Below, in pieces: positions 49,401 to 60,480 of a stretch of DNA of 64,000 nucleotides. The translations under genes were made by a program, and so were the position numbers. The stretch comes from Acanthornis magna. Taxonomy: Eukaryota > Chordata > Aves > Passeriformes > Acanthizidae. The stretch covers positions 744,001 to 808,000 of the forward strand of contig JAWUZG010000359.1 in assembly GCA_036785705.1 (NCBI GenBank). The letters are read 5' to 3'. Positions within the stretch are counted from its first letter, which is position 1; the number at the start of each line of letters is the position of its first letter. Under the pieces are notes generated by a model. It saw only the letters and a list, made by a program, of their open reading frames with translations. It ran no database searches and was not told the DNA's origin.

Positions 49401-52400
49401 TCTTTCTAGCATCTGGACATCCCCGAGCTGCTCTCTGTTTTCATGGATTGAATCTCCTTTCCAAGCTGTTTAGGCTTGAAAGTACACAAAGATCAAACAT
49501 CAAAGAACATAATTTCTTAAGAAAATTTTACATATTCCACATTTTGCAACACTGATGAGCTATAAAAACATTGATATCCATTTGCCTGTGGAAATAACGC
49601 TTATCTCTCAGATTTTGAGTATTTTAGCTGGGGAAGATCTGAAATGAGACTTCAATTTTGTTTCATGTATGATTCTGTTATGTATTCAAGGAAACTCTTT
49701 TTGAACCTCAACAGTTTTTGAGGAAGTTTCAAGGTATTTGGTATCTTTTAATAGCTTAGTAAAGTTGGATGGCTCAAAAACGTCTCTAGAGTAATGCTGT
49801 AAAAAAGAGGATTAATCAGTGAGTTTGACTTGCTGCAGGGGCCTGTGTTGAGGTTGGTTGTGGTGGCCAAAGTGGTGCAGCTGTCTAAAGGTAACAGATC
49901 TCTGCTGGATTCAAAGTGATTTGGGGGAGTGACACTGTTCCCTTCTGACCACTGTGAGAGATGAATCACAGGAATGACAGCTGTGAGTTTAAATCTGAAT
50001 CTTCCTGATGCCATGTATTTTAACTTGGGCATAGTTGTTCAAATCAGTGAACTGCTAGTACTGAGTTGCCATATGATGTATTCCCCGAATCTTGCCTTGG
50101 TTGAAATGTTCTGTCTAGGTTTGCACAGGATGCGTATTTCTTCATTTTGTCGATATGTGACTCTTAACAGCTTTTCTTTCTTACAGCTAGGTTAAGGACC
50201 TTTGCTGCCAGGCCTGGGGAATGCTCTGAAACCAAAAATGCTGGAATTAAAAGTCTGTATTCGAGACCTACCATAAAACCAAAACCAAATGCGTGCATTG
50301 AGAGGTGAGTATGTCTTTACACAAGGAGTAAGAGTGGAAGAATGGAAGTATTGGCACGTTGAAAGTTTTGGCACATTGTCTCTATGTTTATGCAACTAAG
50401 ATTCTGAATGTAATACAAACATTGAGGTATTGGCATTATCATGCTACTCTTTAAAGCTCTCTGCTTCTGAAATAATGTTATAAATCAAGTGTTGCAAATA
50501 ACAGTAGTAAAAGGACGAGAGCCACACCTGGGGTGTTGACTTTCACAGCACCTTGTATTTTCAGCAGTGATTTGACCGTAATCAACGCTCGAGAAAATCA
50601 AAGTATAAAATCCATGTATTTTAAACTCTGTGTAGTTACAAGGTACTGCTCAAATGGTACGAGGTTTCTATCTGTTAATACAAAAACCATGTTGGCTCAT
50701 CTCCAGGGTATGTTCTGCTTGTCAGGCTTAGACTGGCGCTTTCATTTTCCAAAGCTTTCCAGAGGCACAGAGACATTGACATTTTCAGGATGCCACTTGG
50801 CTCTTGCTTTGAAGTTCACATCTTTCTTTTGACATAAATGAGAATTGTGCGAGACCCCTGAGCACATAGCGTTTGAAGATTATGATGAGGTAGAGCACGA
50901 TCATTTCTGTCCTGGTGCATCTTGAGATGGGACACCACAGTCAAGAGGGAGAGTGAATATATCTGCAGTTTTGGAAAAGCTGGTCGTTGTGGAATAAATG
51001 TTAAAGTCACGGTACGAGCAATAAGAAACTGAAGCTAAATGAGGTAGTTTCATGTCAAACTGGGTTAAAGTTAACAAAGTTTAATGAAAAGGCAAACCCA
51101 TAACTTTTCATGTAATAGTGCTATGCCACTTGAATAAGTTTTGATTAATTGTTTTAGGCAAATGCCACATACTGGAGACTGAAAATAGAACCCAAATTCC
51201 AGTTTAACTCTTCAGGTGACTTTTGATTCCTCTTCAGGTGATTTTTGATTCATCTATTTACAAGCTGCTGGTTTCCACCTTTTCTGTTTTTCTCTGGTTT
51301 GAAATTAAAATTCTCTGCCATTGCAGTTTCCGGAGTTTGCCGGCAAGTGTAACAGTATTCCTCTCTCTCTTGTTTCCCAGCATGCCATCAGAAATGCTGC
51401 TGAAGGTATTTTCCTATTTGGATCCTGTGTCCCTGTTGTCTGCCGGTTGTGTGAATAAGCGCTTCTATGACCTGGCCAGTGACAAGTAAGGAAGAGGGAA
51501 GGTTTCAGTCATGCCCCAGTTGTAGTTACCTGAGTTATGAGTCTTTCTAATTTAGTTTCTCTGATGCCAGAACACTGATGCTTGTACCTGTGTGCAGTTA
51601 CTCTGCCGAAATTGCACTGCATAGTCCACAGGATGTGTTGCATGGAATTCTAGCTGTGCAAGCCCTGTTGTTTAATGGGAGTTATGAGGCAAAAACTAAA
51701 TCCGGTGCTTTGAAATGTTGCTATTAGCACTTTTTTTTTGTTTTAAAACTTGCATATATTTGTTTGTATTCACATGCACCTGCACAAACTTTTCTGCTCG
51801 AGTGATCCTTAGTTGTGTGTCACCAGTAGCTTTGTGGAATGGTCATAGCTTTCATCATTTTGAAGTTCTGCTTATTTAGTTCTTTCATCAGGTTTTTGTA
51901 GAGGGGTTGATTCAATCAAATGATTCACTAGTGGTTTTTATCTGTTGCTCTGTTGGTCAAATTTTGGTGATTTCTAAATTGAAACCAAAGAGATGAAGAT
52001 AAATACTGACACTTTTTGTCTAAGGATTGCTTATACAGAGTACACCAATTGCTCCTACCGGTATCAGGATAATTTTGTGAAAGGAAAAGGAGGAGAGACC
52101 CGGGTTGATATGTGATAACTAGGATGTCTGAGTATCCTTTGATTTTCTAGGATTGTACTGCATTAGTGTTGTTTGAATGAGAAAATGTCTTCCTGTATAG
52201 GAAGTTGCTGCATCCAGTATGAATCCGTTTTCCCTTATTTGCCAAAACTTATACAGTCAATTGGTTTACATTGGCTTTGACACCTTTAGAACTGATGAAT
52301 TTAAAGGGAAGACTGTAATCCAGATGTATGTTTTGAGATTGTCAGCAGGTCAGTGTAGATAAAAATTGCACAGTTGACACAAATTATCTTAGTATGCATT

Positions 52401-55400
52401 TTCCACTTCAGGGTGGTAAGGCAGGATGAAATCACTGTGGCTGCTCAGGGCAGGATGATTTATTTGCCTCCATCTCGATGATGTCTGCTTCCATTTTCTA
52501 CTCTCAACAGAGATTAGAAAATGTGCACAAATGGGACTTGAGGATGAAAGGGCAGTGATACTTTCCTAAACATTTGTGATTCCAGGTCCTCGTTCGTTTT
52601 CTCCTCTGTCTCCCTACCCTAACTGAATTTTTGAGCTTGAACTAATTTCTTTGGTTGCACAGCACTGTTTTTGGAAAGGAAGAAGCAATATATAACTGAG
52701 AGTGAGGACAAGGATGGTAGGTATTTGTGATTAGTCTGTCTTCAGTCAGCTAAATTGCCTGAGTCTGTAACTTCAAAATGCAGGAAATGCCTACTGCTAA
52801 GCCCTGTCTTTTCAGCATCATAGAGTAAGATGTGGAGTATGTCTCTCCAAGAAAGAAAGGATGGAGGGGAGGGGGAGTTGGGGAGGGGTTTCTAGTTAAC
52901 AGGAGACTTTCATAGCAGGTTATTTTACTGGACTTTTTAGGCTGATTAGGACCAGTTGGATGATAGCTCAATTTCCCCCGATGATTGTATGTCAAGCGCA
53001 TCTCTCCTTTGTTTACATTGCTGGACAGTTCTAAACCGCTTTGGGGTTAAAAAAGAACTTCCCCTCTCCATCAGAAATGTTTTATGCTATCTAGTAACTT
53101 GGTTGCCTTTCCTGGTCTTAAAAGACAAGTGTCTGATATCTTTGTTGTGGGTAGGAGGCAATGTGGGATGGATTTAGTCCTTGAATGCTTTCAGGAGAGG
53201 GCAAAATGCAATACAAAGCATAGCAGCGTAAGTTTGCCTGGGGATGAGTGAGGATTGGTAAAGGTAGTCTTGCCAATTAATGGTAGAAAATGTCTCTTGA
53301 GAATTTGTTGCCCTTCCCATTAATTTTCTTTAGTGCAGTTATGTAAAGTGTATGTCTGGCACTTTAAAATTAGAAAACTTACTGGAAACCTGCATTCACA
53401 GATTATTGTTTGAATTCTTGTCGGTTCCTGTATTCAATATTCCATGAACTGTCCTAGAGATACTGAATGTCCTAGAGGGCTGAAATGTGACCTCCTAGTT
53501 TTCCTGGCGTGAAGGAGATGAACCCATCATTACTGTCACATGTTTCTTTGTCTTCAGAAAGTCATGTCTTCTCTGAGCTTTTCCAAAGAGTGAAGAAGGG
53601 ATTGACGTGACTCTGGTAACACCAAGCAAAGGTGTGAATCTGATTGTCCTCCTTCACCCCACTTTCTGCTGTATCTGTGTGAGAAACTTGAAGTGTACAG
53701 ATTACCTTTGTTGAATAAAAGGTATTAAAACACTTTCTCCACTAGCTGATTTTCTGTGAGGAGGATACATCATTGTTTTGGGGTGGTATTTTCAAAATTT
53801 ACTGCTTAACCTTTATCAGTTTTCACTTCCATTGCTGACTATGGCTCTGCTGTCGCTGAGCTTCATCCTGGATCGCATATTTTGAAGAAGGCAGGCAAGA
53901 CTGTTTTTGTGCTAACATTGTGCTAACATTGTGCTAACATTGTGCTAACATTTCAGCTTGGTGGTAGCTGAGATGTGTGTATAAAAATTGAGTGACTGTT
54001 CTTGAAATTTATTCCTCTTCATTCTATTTTTATTTTCAGTGGACTTTGGCTGAAACTCTATTCCAGTGCCTTGCAACCAAAATGGACAATGTGGAAAACG
54101 AAGCCTAAACAACCAGAAACTGTTTCTTTGGGCTGTGATGCTCTACATGATAAGAACCCTGGGTACTGGAAGAATGAATCCATCTTCAAACAGACATCTG
54201 CCTTCAAAACGAGAGTAATGCTTCTCGCTAAACCTCTAGATCCTTATACAGGTCTTCCATTTGTGAGCAAAGAAGCTATGAAGTAAGCAATGCCTTGTCA
54301 CAAAGAGATTTACTTGAGAAGAATGTACAAAATATTAATGGCTTGGGGGTATAGAAATAGAGCTATAAAATGGGAAGATGCGATGATAATCTAGAAATTG
54401 CTGAAACTGAGGAACATAAGTAGCAGTTAGTAGAAATATAAAACTGTTGAAAGCATAGTTTAACTGTTGTCACTTTGGGAATTTTGTTTTAAACACCCCT
54501 CTCCCCTCTCAATTCCTAAATAACAGTGTCTCTGGCTTGAGTTGGGTAATTGCTCTGAAGGACAAAAATGGAAAAGAACATGTAATGGAGAAGCCAAAGC
54601 TATCGTTTAAGGACACATCAGTTACCGTGCTTTGGTATGGTAGAGACTGGCTGTGCTTAGACATCCTGTCAACCCTAAAACTGTATGGAGTTACACCATT
54701 GCTTCCTCCTCTGGGCAGACCTCCCAAAAAGAAGGGGTGAGTTTTAACTGAGGATTTTTGAAGATTTTTTGGGTGTGACTGGTGGATAATGTGTCTGTAG
54801 GAGCTGTCTGACATTGGTTTGACTCAACAAGTTAACTCGTTGTTAGAAAGCCTCCCTGTAGTATTTCTTCTATATTCTTCTCTTCATTGGTAGAGCTTTT
54901 TAGCAAGAAATAGCTGTGGGTAGGTAGGGTCTGGCGGTCAGAAGATGTCGTGCTGTACGGAAAGATAGGACCCCTCCCCAGGTAGCCAATAGTGTTTAGT
55001 TTATGATGTAAGCAGACGGGTGTGACGTTGTAAACCAAAGTTATATAATGTGGTGCTAATCACCAATAAATGCCATTTGCCGTCCACCACATTGGTGTCT
55101 GTGAGCTGATGGCCCGAGCGGCTGGGGGTTGGCCGCCGTGCCGTTCCTGAACCAGGTTGCCACACCTGAAAAGGCAGCAAATAGCATAATCCAACAAGCT
55201 ATGGCATTAATTCATAGGTTAATGTAGGTACTGGCATGTGATATTCAGGCTGAGAGGTCCTGACTTGGAAAGCTGGGTTTAAGGCATAGACACAAATGAG
55301 CATGAAAGAAACATGTAAATCTAGGAGAATTTATTGTGAGAAACTTAGCTTGGAAAATGTCATCAATATTTATGTGGCTACAGTCAGGTAATCTATGTTG

Positions 55401-58400
55401 TTAAAATTTATTTTGTGTCTGATAGGTGTGCGTGTGAGTTTATGGAACTTGGTGTTCAACTATGTGTGCAGTCTTCAGTACATGCATATAAAAACACCAG
55501 TCCACAGCATATCTATTGTTTCTTAGCTTAAGTGTGTACAATAGGTTTTTTTCATTATATTCTGAGAAGATACTGAAACGAAAAGTGTCTATTTGAGGTG
55601 TTTGGTTGCTGTTAAGGAGTTCTGCACACATCTGGAGTCTATGTGTACAGTATGTGCAGTATCAGCTACACGCTTCTTACACAAAGCCCCTAGTCACAGA
55701 GCTCTGAAAAGAGGGAATTGTTCACCTACAAAACACCTGGTTCCTCAAGCAGAAGCAAACTATTTGCTTGAGAAATAAATAAATCAAAAGAAGGCTTTTG
55801 TATAAAGTCAGCTGAAAAAGTCTTGCAGTCAAATTATGTGGGAAATGTAGTTGTTTTACCAAGATGATGATTCATATGTAGAAAATTATTAAAAAAATAA
55901 AAGCTTGCAGGCAGTTGGTGTATTTATTTCACAGAACTGTAAGTTTTTAGAGATTGTGAATATAGATGAAAGGAGTGGTTTCACCAATTTCAATATATCC
56001 GTGTTAAGACCGTAAGGCAGTAGTGCAGGGAGTTTAGGAATGTTCCTGTATTAATATGAGCCTGATTGACTTAAAGATGGAAAGGGTTGAGGTTGATTAG
56101 GAAGAAGCTTTTTACTGTGAGGGTGGTGAGACACTAGAGCAGGTTGTGTGGGGAGGTCGTGGATGCTCCATCCCTGGTGATACTACAGTGATACTGCTGG
56201 GAAATCTAGGAACTGTTTTGGATATGATAAGAGCCTAAGTTGGAAAAGGGTTTGAGAAAGACTTCTTTCTTCATTCTGAATAGGTAATGCAAACTCTGCT
56301 TTCTGCTCTTTCTTTTTAATGCATCATTAGTTCATAAGATTGCCCATGAACTTTTATTTAGGAGTGTTTTGGAGCTAAATGGCTTTAATTGTAGGCAAAA
56401 TTGTAGGCAGAAAAAAAATTCTGAAAAAGGAAGGCTTCCTCTAAGAAAAACAATTTATTATATGTGCAATTTGGTCCTTTCCTTTGAATTTTGCTTCTGT
56501 GGAAGAAAAATTTACCTTAGTAGCTTGCTTGACACTGATAAATGTTCAGTGATTCTATCTAGTACCAATAAAGTATCAAAAATGAATTGGAAAGTAATTC
56601 TGTGGTATTTTGAAAAATTGGGCAAGCACATAAGTTCTTTTTTTTTAAGAGTGTTTTAGAAGCTCATATAGTGGTTTTGCTTCTTTTCTTGTTAGGGGTT
56701 GAGATCCTGCTAGTGCACTGTAGTTGTTTGAATGTATAGTTTATGGCTCTGCATGCCAAACGCTTTCAAAACCATTCTCATCCTGTGCTGTTGCTCAGAC
56801 TTAAGCCAGTCAGTTAAAAATGAAATTAGGCTGAACTTTTACATGAATAAGGAGACATAGCCTTTTTCCTGCATTCTGCGTGTTCTTTCCAAAGACCTCG
56901 TCAATTTGCCTTGATTGCTGAATACAGTCTTGCTAACGTGACTGAAAGCAGTGTAGCAGTTGGTGCCGATGAGCTTGTCCAGCTCTTCAGTCTGAATCCA
57001 GGATTGTTAGTAGGAAATTGGAAGGTAAGATAACATTTTGTTTCAATATTTTATTATGACTTGAAGGAATAGATTTTTTTTTTGCCTTGTAGTTTGGATT
57101 TGGGGAGGGGTTTTTTTAATTTGTTTTTTTTCCTTTGGATTTTGAAAGCTCTTTTCTAAACTAGTAACAACCAAATGCATGTAGGGACAGCTAGCAGATG
57201 ATTTATTGTATTCTAAAATGTAGGAGTATATATACTTTTCAAACGGTTCACTTCTAATTCAGAGATCAGTTATGTAAGATACTAGATTAAATACTGCATT
57301 CAGTTTTATTTGTTTTGCAGTCTTCACATGCCCAAGTTTGATATCCTAGAGTAATTTTAAAGAGAATGGTTGGAGGACAGATGTGCTTCTTCCTCTGATT
57401 CGTGCCATGTCCTGTGATGAGTTCCCACCTAGCAACTTAGCTTTAATCTCCATCACCAGGTAGCTATATCCTGCTCCAGCAGTAGGAATGCTTTAAATTG
57501 TGCCCTTTTGGGGGCATTACATTCTTGGTATTAAGAGCCTAACTTAAGCATTTAGTCTCTGTAGGGTGGGTGTAGAGATGAATGTCTTCAGAGGGCAGAA
57601 CGGAACATCTGAAGCAGACTCCTATGCAAAAGGAATTGGCATTTTGCACGGAATGCACGGGGACCTCAGTGTCTGCCTGCAGCTGCACAGGGCTGGGTGC
57701 TGTGGAAGCCTATCTCAGGTGTTCTGCTCTTGGTCTGAATTCAGAGGTGGCAGCCCTTTCTTCCTCCCCTCAGCCATGTTATTGATGAAGGTTTAGCCTG
57801 TCTGGCACTGGCCAGGAACTTTCCTAGGGAGCCTATGAATAGTTCCTCCAAGCTGTGCCTAATTTGCAGCTGCAAACATGCTGTGCACAATCACCAGAGG
57901 CAATGTTTAAAACCACAGAAGGACTATTTCTTTCACTCTTACTTTAAGGTAAGACTGAAAGTCCATTTCCTAGAAAACTGACCTGCATGAGTCTGTTCCA
58001 GGTTGTCTCAGTCTGTGAAAAGCTCTGATAAACCAACAGCCATTTCTCTTGTATCTTCACAAGTTTAGTAGGCTGGTGTCCCTGTGTTGTTGGCTCAATG
58101 GTCTTGCTCATGCATTGGCCCCTCCCACGCTTGGAAAGAGATTTCTTTCAGCACCTGGAAATGGTTCTATCATAACAAAGTTCCACATAGACATTAAGAA
58201 TTGTGTGCTTCACTCTCGTGTATTTCCCCTGCTTGCTTTTCTGAGCAGCAGTTCTTACTCTCTGTGTAGGCAGAGGTAGTTAGTAACTAGGTAGTTAACT
58301 GTCAGAGGGTGAAATAATTGTAAATGCCACATATCTTGGTTTTTTGCACATAGCTGCATAATAGAAACCACAAACAGGTTACATGGGCCTCCTGGTATTT

Positions 58401-60480
58401 GGATAAAGAAAGACTGAGAAACTATGTGTTTGATAAATCTCCCTTGTTATATCTTCTATAGCTGTAATGTTGTACTATGAAAATATAGAAGTAGTTAAGA
58501 AGCCAAAAGTTTGATTAGGGGATGTCATTTTCTGGTAACGCAGAGAGATGAAAACAGTAGTCGCCCACATTTCAGGAGAGTAATAGACTTCTGGCAGTGA
58601 ATAATTTTCCTATTGACTTAGGTGTTTGTAAATGTATGACTTAAAAAATACATTTAAAGAAAAAAAGCTGACTTCCTAGCATTCTGTGTTCTTGAAGTAA
58701 ATACATACCTCTGTCTCTATTTAGTTTTCACATTTATGTTTTCTTTAGGCATCTATGGAAGGTTATGTTCCTAATGTTTTCCCAGGAGCACATAATCTGG
58801 TGAAGACATCCAAGGTTTTACTTTGCAATTCACCATTTCTCTTGAGTAATTCTGTACCCCTCACTGATGTTAGCCCTCTTTGCAAATAGTTCCTTACCTA
58901 TGAAAATAAACTTGATGCTTCAGTAGTTGGGAGTAAGTGCTGTTTGATTCTGTTTAGGTACCTATTTTAAAGTGGAAAGTAGAAGTTAGGGAAGTACAAT
59001 TCTTGGATTGCTCTCATAACTTTTGCCCTGGCATAGCTAGCTTCCCTCTCTTTCTCCATAAGATAGAAATGCTCTAATCTTTTTTATATATTCTGTACTC
59101 TTGTGAAAAGACAGTAAAGGTTTTAGGAGTCCAAATGTTAGAGCAAGGCATTACTAACATTATTACAGTAACTGGCAGAGTAATAAGCAGCAGCATTTAT
59201 CTATGAATTTTAATGCTTGGAAAGACCCTCTGAAAAAAAGAATTTCCACATAAAAATACATCTACTTTAATTAATTTTTCAGGATACAAATGAAATTGCT
59301 TTTGTTATGGCCAGTCTTCATTATAATCAACTTCTTGAGTGAAGCATTTTGGGTTCTGCTGTTGTGTAAGCTTGGTTTTCCTTTGTGGGTAATAAAGATA
59401 ACCTTTTGAATAAAGCTTTGAGTTTCACAGTTAAAATTGACTGCTGTTAGAGGTTTATATTTAGGCAGTAATTAACTATTCTTGTTTAATATAAACAAGT
59501 TACAGTAACGATATACAAAAGTGTAGAAGCATTTTCATGCTACGATATTGCCATTGTTATGCTATTAAGGAGATAATTTAGTTATACAACTGTAGTAATA
59601 CTTGCAGTATTGAGAAAGTTAGAATTTATCTTTCAGTCCTATTGAGAACCTAGCTGGATTTCCTATGACGTGTTTGTATATGTGTACATTGCAGTATATA
59701 ATATAATACAATACTTGTTTATACACTGTAAGCTGTTTCAAAAGATAGAGTTTTTTAGCTTTAGAACATTATTTGGGGAATTTATTTTCCCCTCAGCTTT
59801 CTGGTTGGATATTGTTGTATCTAACCAGTAGTCTTAAGTGCCCATGGTAACTTAGTGTGGCTCTTCTGCCACAGAAGGTGAGATTTTACACAATCTCCCT
59901 TAGTGCCCACTTGGATCCTTTGTAGAAGCTGTGCAGTTGCCTCTGGCATTTGGTCTCTTCAGGTCATTTGTGTGTGGTAGTTACTCATTTACTTAGGCAC
60001 AAACAAAATTATTCCAATAATTGCTGTTTCAGAGAAGTTTCTAGCTAGTGGGCTTTTAGATTTGTAGTTAAGCTGATGCTTTTTTCTTTTTCGTAGACAA
60101 GTCCATGTTTTGAAGTTTAACAGATGTGCCTTTTAAAGCTGACTGCCATATTTTTTGTCTTTGGCTAGGCCAAGCAGCTGATCAGCAGTATTAGACACTG
60201 TATTAGCTGAAAAGAAGCATGAGGAACTAGAGATGTTTGATTTCAAAACTCTCTCAAGATGATCGTGTACAGCCATGTATTTAATTTCTTTCTATTAAGC
60301 CATCCCCGTTGCTAAATTCTATTTTTTTTTCAAGCCAATCTACCCCTCCACCTAATGGACCTTTACTGGATGATACTGACCCAGACTGTGGACTCCATCA
60401 CTACAGCCTGCACCTGGATCTGCATGGCAGAAGCTGCAGGTACCTGTGTGGAACATTCAATGGCCACTTCTGCAAAAAAG
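46407..60480 (+). CDS. FBXO15: F-box only protein 15 (5' eight coding exons; partial, with a nonsense codon)
   Basis: FBXO15 is a substrate-recognition subunit of SCF (SKP1-CUL1-F-box) ubiquitin ligases; the mouse gene is known as an Oct4/Sox2 target in pluripotent cells. Eight exons were placed: 46407-46426, 50191-50304, 51381-51485, 54040-54282, 54527-54736, 56895-57024, 59283-59365 and 60335-60480. All introns are GT-AG and the phases agree throughout. The short N-terminus starts MATGGG. The F-box occupies about residues 46-80 (MPSEMLLKVFSYLDPVSLL and on). The following exons match the conserved FBXO15 body, for example DTSVTVLWYG, LNPGLLVGNWK, IAFVMASLH and LHLDLHG. The frame holds 350 codons, but codon 294 is TGA. 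The C-terminal exons are not found before 64000. The human protein, as I recall, is about 430-510 residues. Either the gene is freshly broken, or the TGA is polymorphic or an error. Confidence 0.9.
48167..48366. repeat. T/G-rich low-complexity tract
   Basis: About 200 bp made almost only of T and G, mostly T-runs broken by single Gs or GG/GGG (TTTTG and TTTGG types). The open frames across it, rich in Phe/Val/Leu on plus and Lys/Gln/Pro on minus, are composition artefacts. Confidence 0.9.
48518..48534 (+). promoter_or_regulatory. CCAAT-box / X-box-like motif pair in intron 1
   Basis: ATTGG (an inverted CCAAT box) at 48518-48522 overlaps by one base GTTGCCTAGAAAC (48522-48534), which resembles an RFX X-box with a one-base spacer. 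It is a motif match only, in intron 1, about 2.1 kb after the start codon. Confidence 0.25.
50191..50304 (+). CDS. FBXO15: FBXO15 exon 2
   Basis: 114 bp, open in the frame set by exon 1 and ending AG|GTGAGT in the phase needed by exon 3. It encodes a basic, poorly conserved linker ahead of the F-box (RLRTFAARPGECSETKNAG at its start, then a Lys/Pro-rich stretch). The acceptor region has two usable AGs, TTACAG (50186) and CTAG (50190). With exon 1 ending at 46426, the first would create an immediate TAG, so that pair is excluded. Confidence 0.75.
50305..51380 (+). other. FBXO15: FBXO15 intron 2
   Basis: 1.1 kb of ordinary intron. Several short open frames were read on both strands; none carries a recognisable domain. 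Just before exon 3 there is a good CT-rich tract (51358-51376). Confidence 0.8.
51381..51485 (+). CDS. FBXO15: FBXO15 exon 3 (F-box)
   Basis: 105 bp between TTTCCCAG and AA|GTAAGG. It encodes nearly all of the F-box: MPSEMLLKVFSYLDPVSLLS followed by AGCVNKRFYDLASD. The Leu/Pro/Tyr positions that contact SKP1 in F-box proteins are kept. The resemblance to mammalian FBXO15, including the CVN-RFY segment, is what identifies the gene. Confidence 0.95.
51486..54039 (+). other. FBXO15: FBXO15 intron 3
   Basis: 2.6 kb. There is a G-rich stretch near 52862-52890 (GGAGGGGAGGGGGAGTTGGGG), and an AATAAA at about 53716 without a recognisable upstream gene. The 11-bp tandem repeat at 53909-53952 lies near the 3' end. 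No transposon was recognised. Confidence 0.8.
53909..53952. repeat. 11-bp tandem repeat, four copies
   Basis: Four exact copies of GTGCTAACATT at 53909, 53920, 53931 and 53942. They sit 87 bp upstream of the exon 4 acceptor. The TGCTAAC core is close to a branch-point consensus (CTAAC), so the array multiplies a branch-point-like motif. Confidence 0.95.
54040..54282 (+). CDS. FBXO15: FBXO15 exon 4
   Basis: 243 bp between TATTTTCAG and AA|GTAAGC. It starts with the end of the F-box (N-GLWLKLYSS) and continues with the family motifs GYWKNESIFKQ and DPYTGLPFVSKEAMK. Both splice phases are 2, as in the flanking exons. An 11-bp tandem repeat lies about 90 bp upstream of the acceptor. Confidence 0.95.
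54527..54736 (+). CDS. FBXO15: FBXO15 exon 5
   Basis: 210 bp between AATAACAG and GG|GTGAGT. It encodes the strongly conserved core with WVIALKDKNGKEHVMEKPKL and DTSVTVLWYGRDWLCLDILS. Intron 4 upstream is only 244 bp, the shortest in the gene. There are no disruptions. Confidence 0.95.
54841..55179 (+). mobile_element. Solo LTR, alpharetrovirus-like endogenous retrovirus
   Basis: A 320-340 bp element resembling LTRs of avian alpharetroviruses. In order it shows a U3 segment with AGACGGGTGTGAC, a TATATAA box (55042-55048), an AATAAA polyadenylation signal (55065-55070), and directly after it an R/U5 start GCCATTTGCC and CCACCACATTGGTGT, then GCTGATGGCC. The arrangement of AATAAA immediately before R is characteristic. 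It lies in the same orientation as FBXO15. No gag, pol or env sequence is near, so it is a solo LTR. The edges are uncertain: the left edge could be TGTTAG at 54841 or TGTAGT at 54857, the right edge near GCAGCA at 55179, and no target-site duplication was found. Confidence 0.75.
56040..56215 (+). mobile_element. CR1 LINE fragment
   Basis: Matches the familiar 3' part of bird CR1: AAGCTTTTTACTGTGAGGG, then GGTGAGACACTAGAGCAGG, GGGGAGGTCGTGGATGCTCC and ATCCCTGG. It is truncated at both ends and diverged; no open reverse-transcriptase frame remains. The left edge is approximate. Confidence 0.8.
56895..57024 (+). CDS. FBXO15: FBXO15 exon 6
   Basis: 130 bp between TCCAAAG and AAG|GTAAGA. It encodes PRQFALIAEYSLANVTESS and then DELVQLFSLNPGLLVGNWK, matching the family (HPGLLVGVWK in human from memory). 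It ends in phase 0. Confidence 0.93.
57025..59282 (+). other. FBXO15: FBXO15 intron 6
   Basis: 2.3 kb of AT-rich intron. A short open frame at 57566-57796 has no recognisable domain. No repeat family was identified. Confidence 0.8.
59283..59365 (+). CDS. FBXO15: FBXO15 exon 7 with in-frame TGA
   Basis: 83 bp between TTTTTCAG and GT|GTAAGC. It encodes DTNEIAFVMASLHYNQLLE, then TGA at 59340-59342, then SILGSAVV. Homology continues unbroken on both sides of the stop, and the human protein has Arg at this place (ERSTLG), so the likely change is CGA to TGA, a CpG transition. Skipping the exon does not help: joining exon 6 (phase 0) to exon 8 puts a TAA seven codons in. Splice sites are intact. 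Confidence 0.88.
59366..60334 (+). other. FBXO15: FBXO15 intron 7
   Basis: About 1 kb of AT-rich intron with TA-rich stretches near 59690-59715. The acceptor is a T-run followed by CAAG. Nothing else was recognised. Confidence 0.8.
60335..60480 (+). CDS. FBXO15: FBXO15 exon 8
   Basis: 146 bp between TTTTTTTTCAAG and AAAAAAG|GTAAAG. It encodes STPPPNGPLLDDTDPDCGLH and then YSLHLDLHGRSCRYLCGTFN, a good match to the family's C-terminal half, and it ends in phase 1. It is open in the frame that continues from exon 7 beyond the TGA, which supports recent loss or an error rather than old decay. Confidence 0.92.

Larger units (their letters stand above)
46427..50190 (+). other. FBXO15: FBXO15 intron 1
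   Basis: 3.8 kb. It starts CpG-rich as the tail of the promoter island to about 46470, then becomes ordinary AT-rich intron. It holds an A-run (47041-47051), a T/G low-complexity tract (48167-48366) and a CCAAT/X-box-like pair near 48518. An AATAAA at about 48017 has no recognisable gene in front of it. The stretch 48890-49400 may be a worn retroelement, but no family could be assigned. Confidence 0.75.
54737..56894 (+). other. FBXO15: FBXO15 intron 5
   Basis: 2.2 kb. It contains the alpharetrovirus-like solo LTR (about 54841-55179) only 100 bp after exon 5 and a CR1 fragment (about 56040-56215). The remainder is AT-rich with nothing recognisable. Confidence 0.8.
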
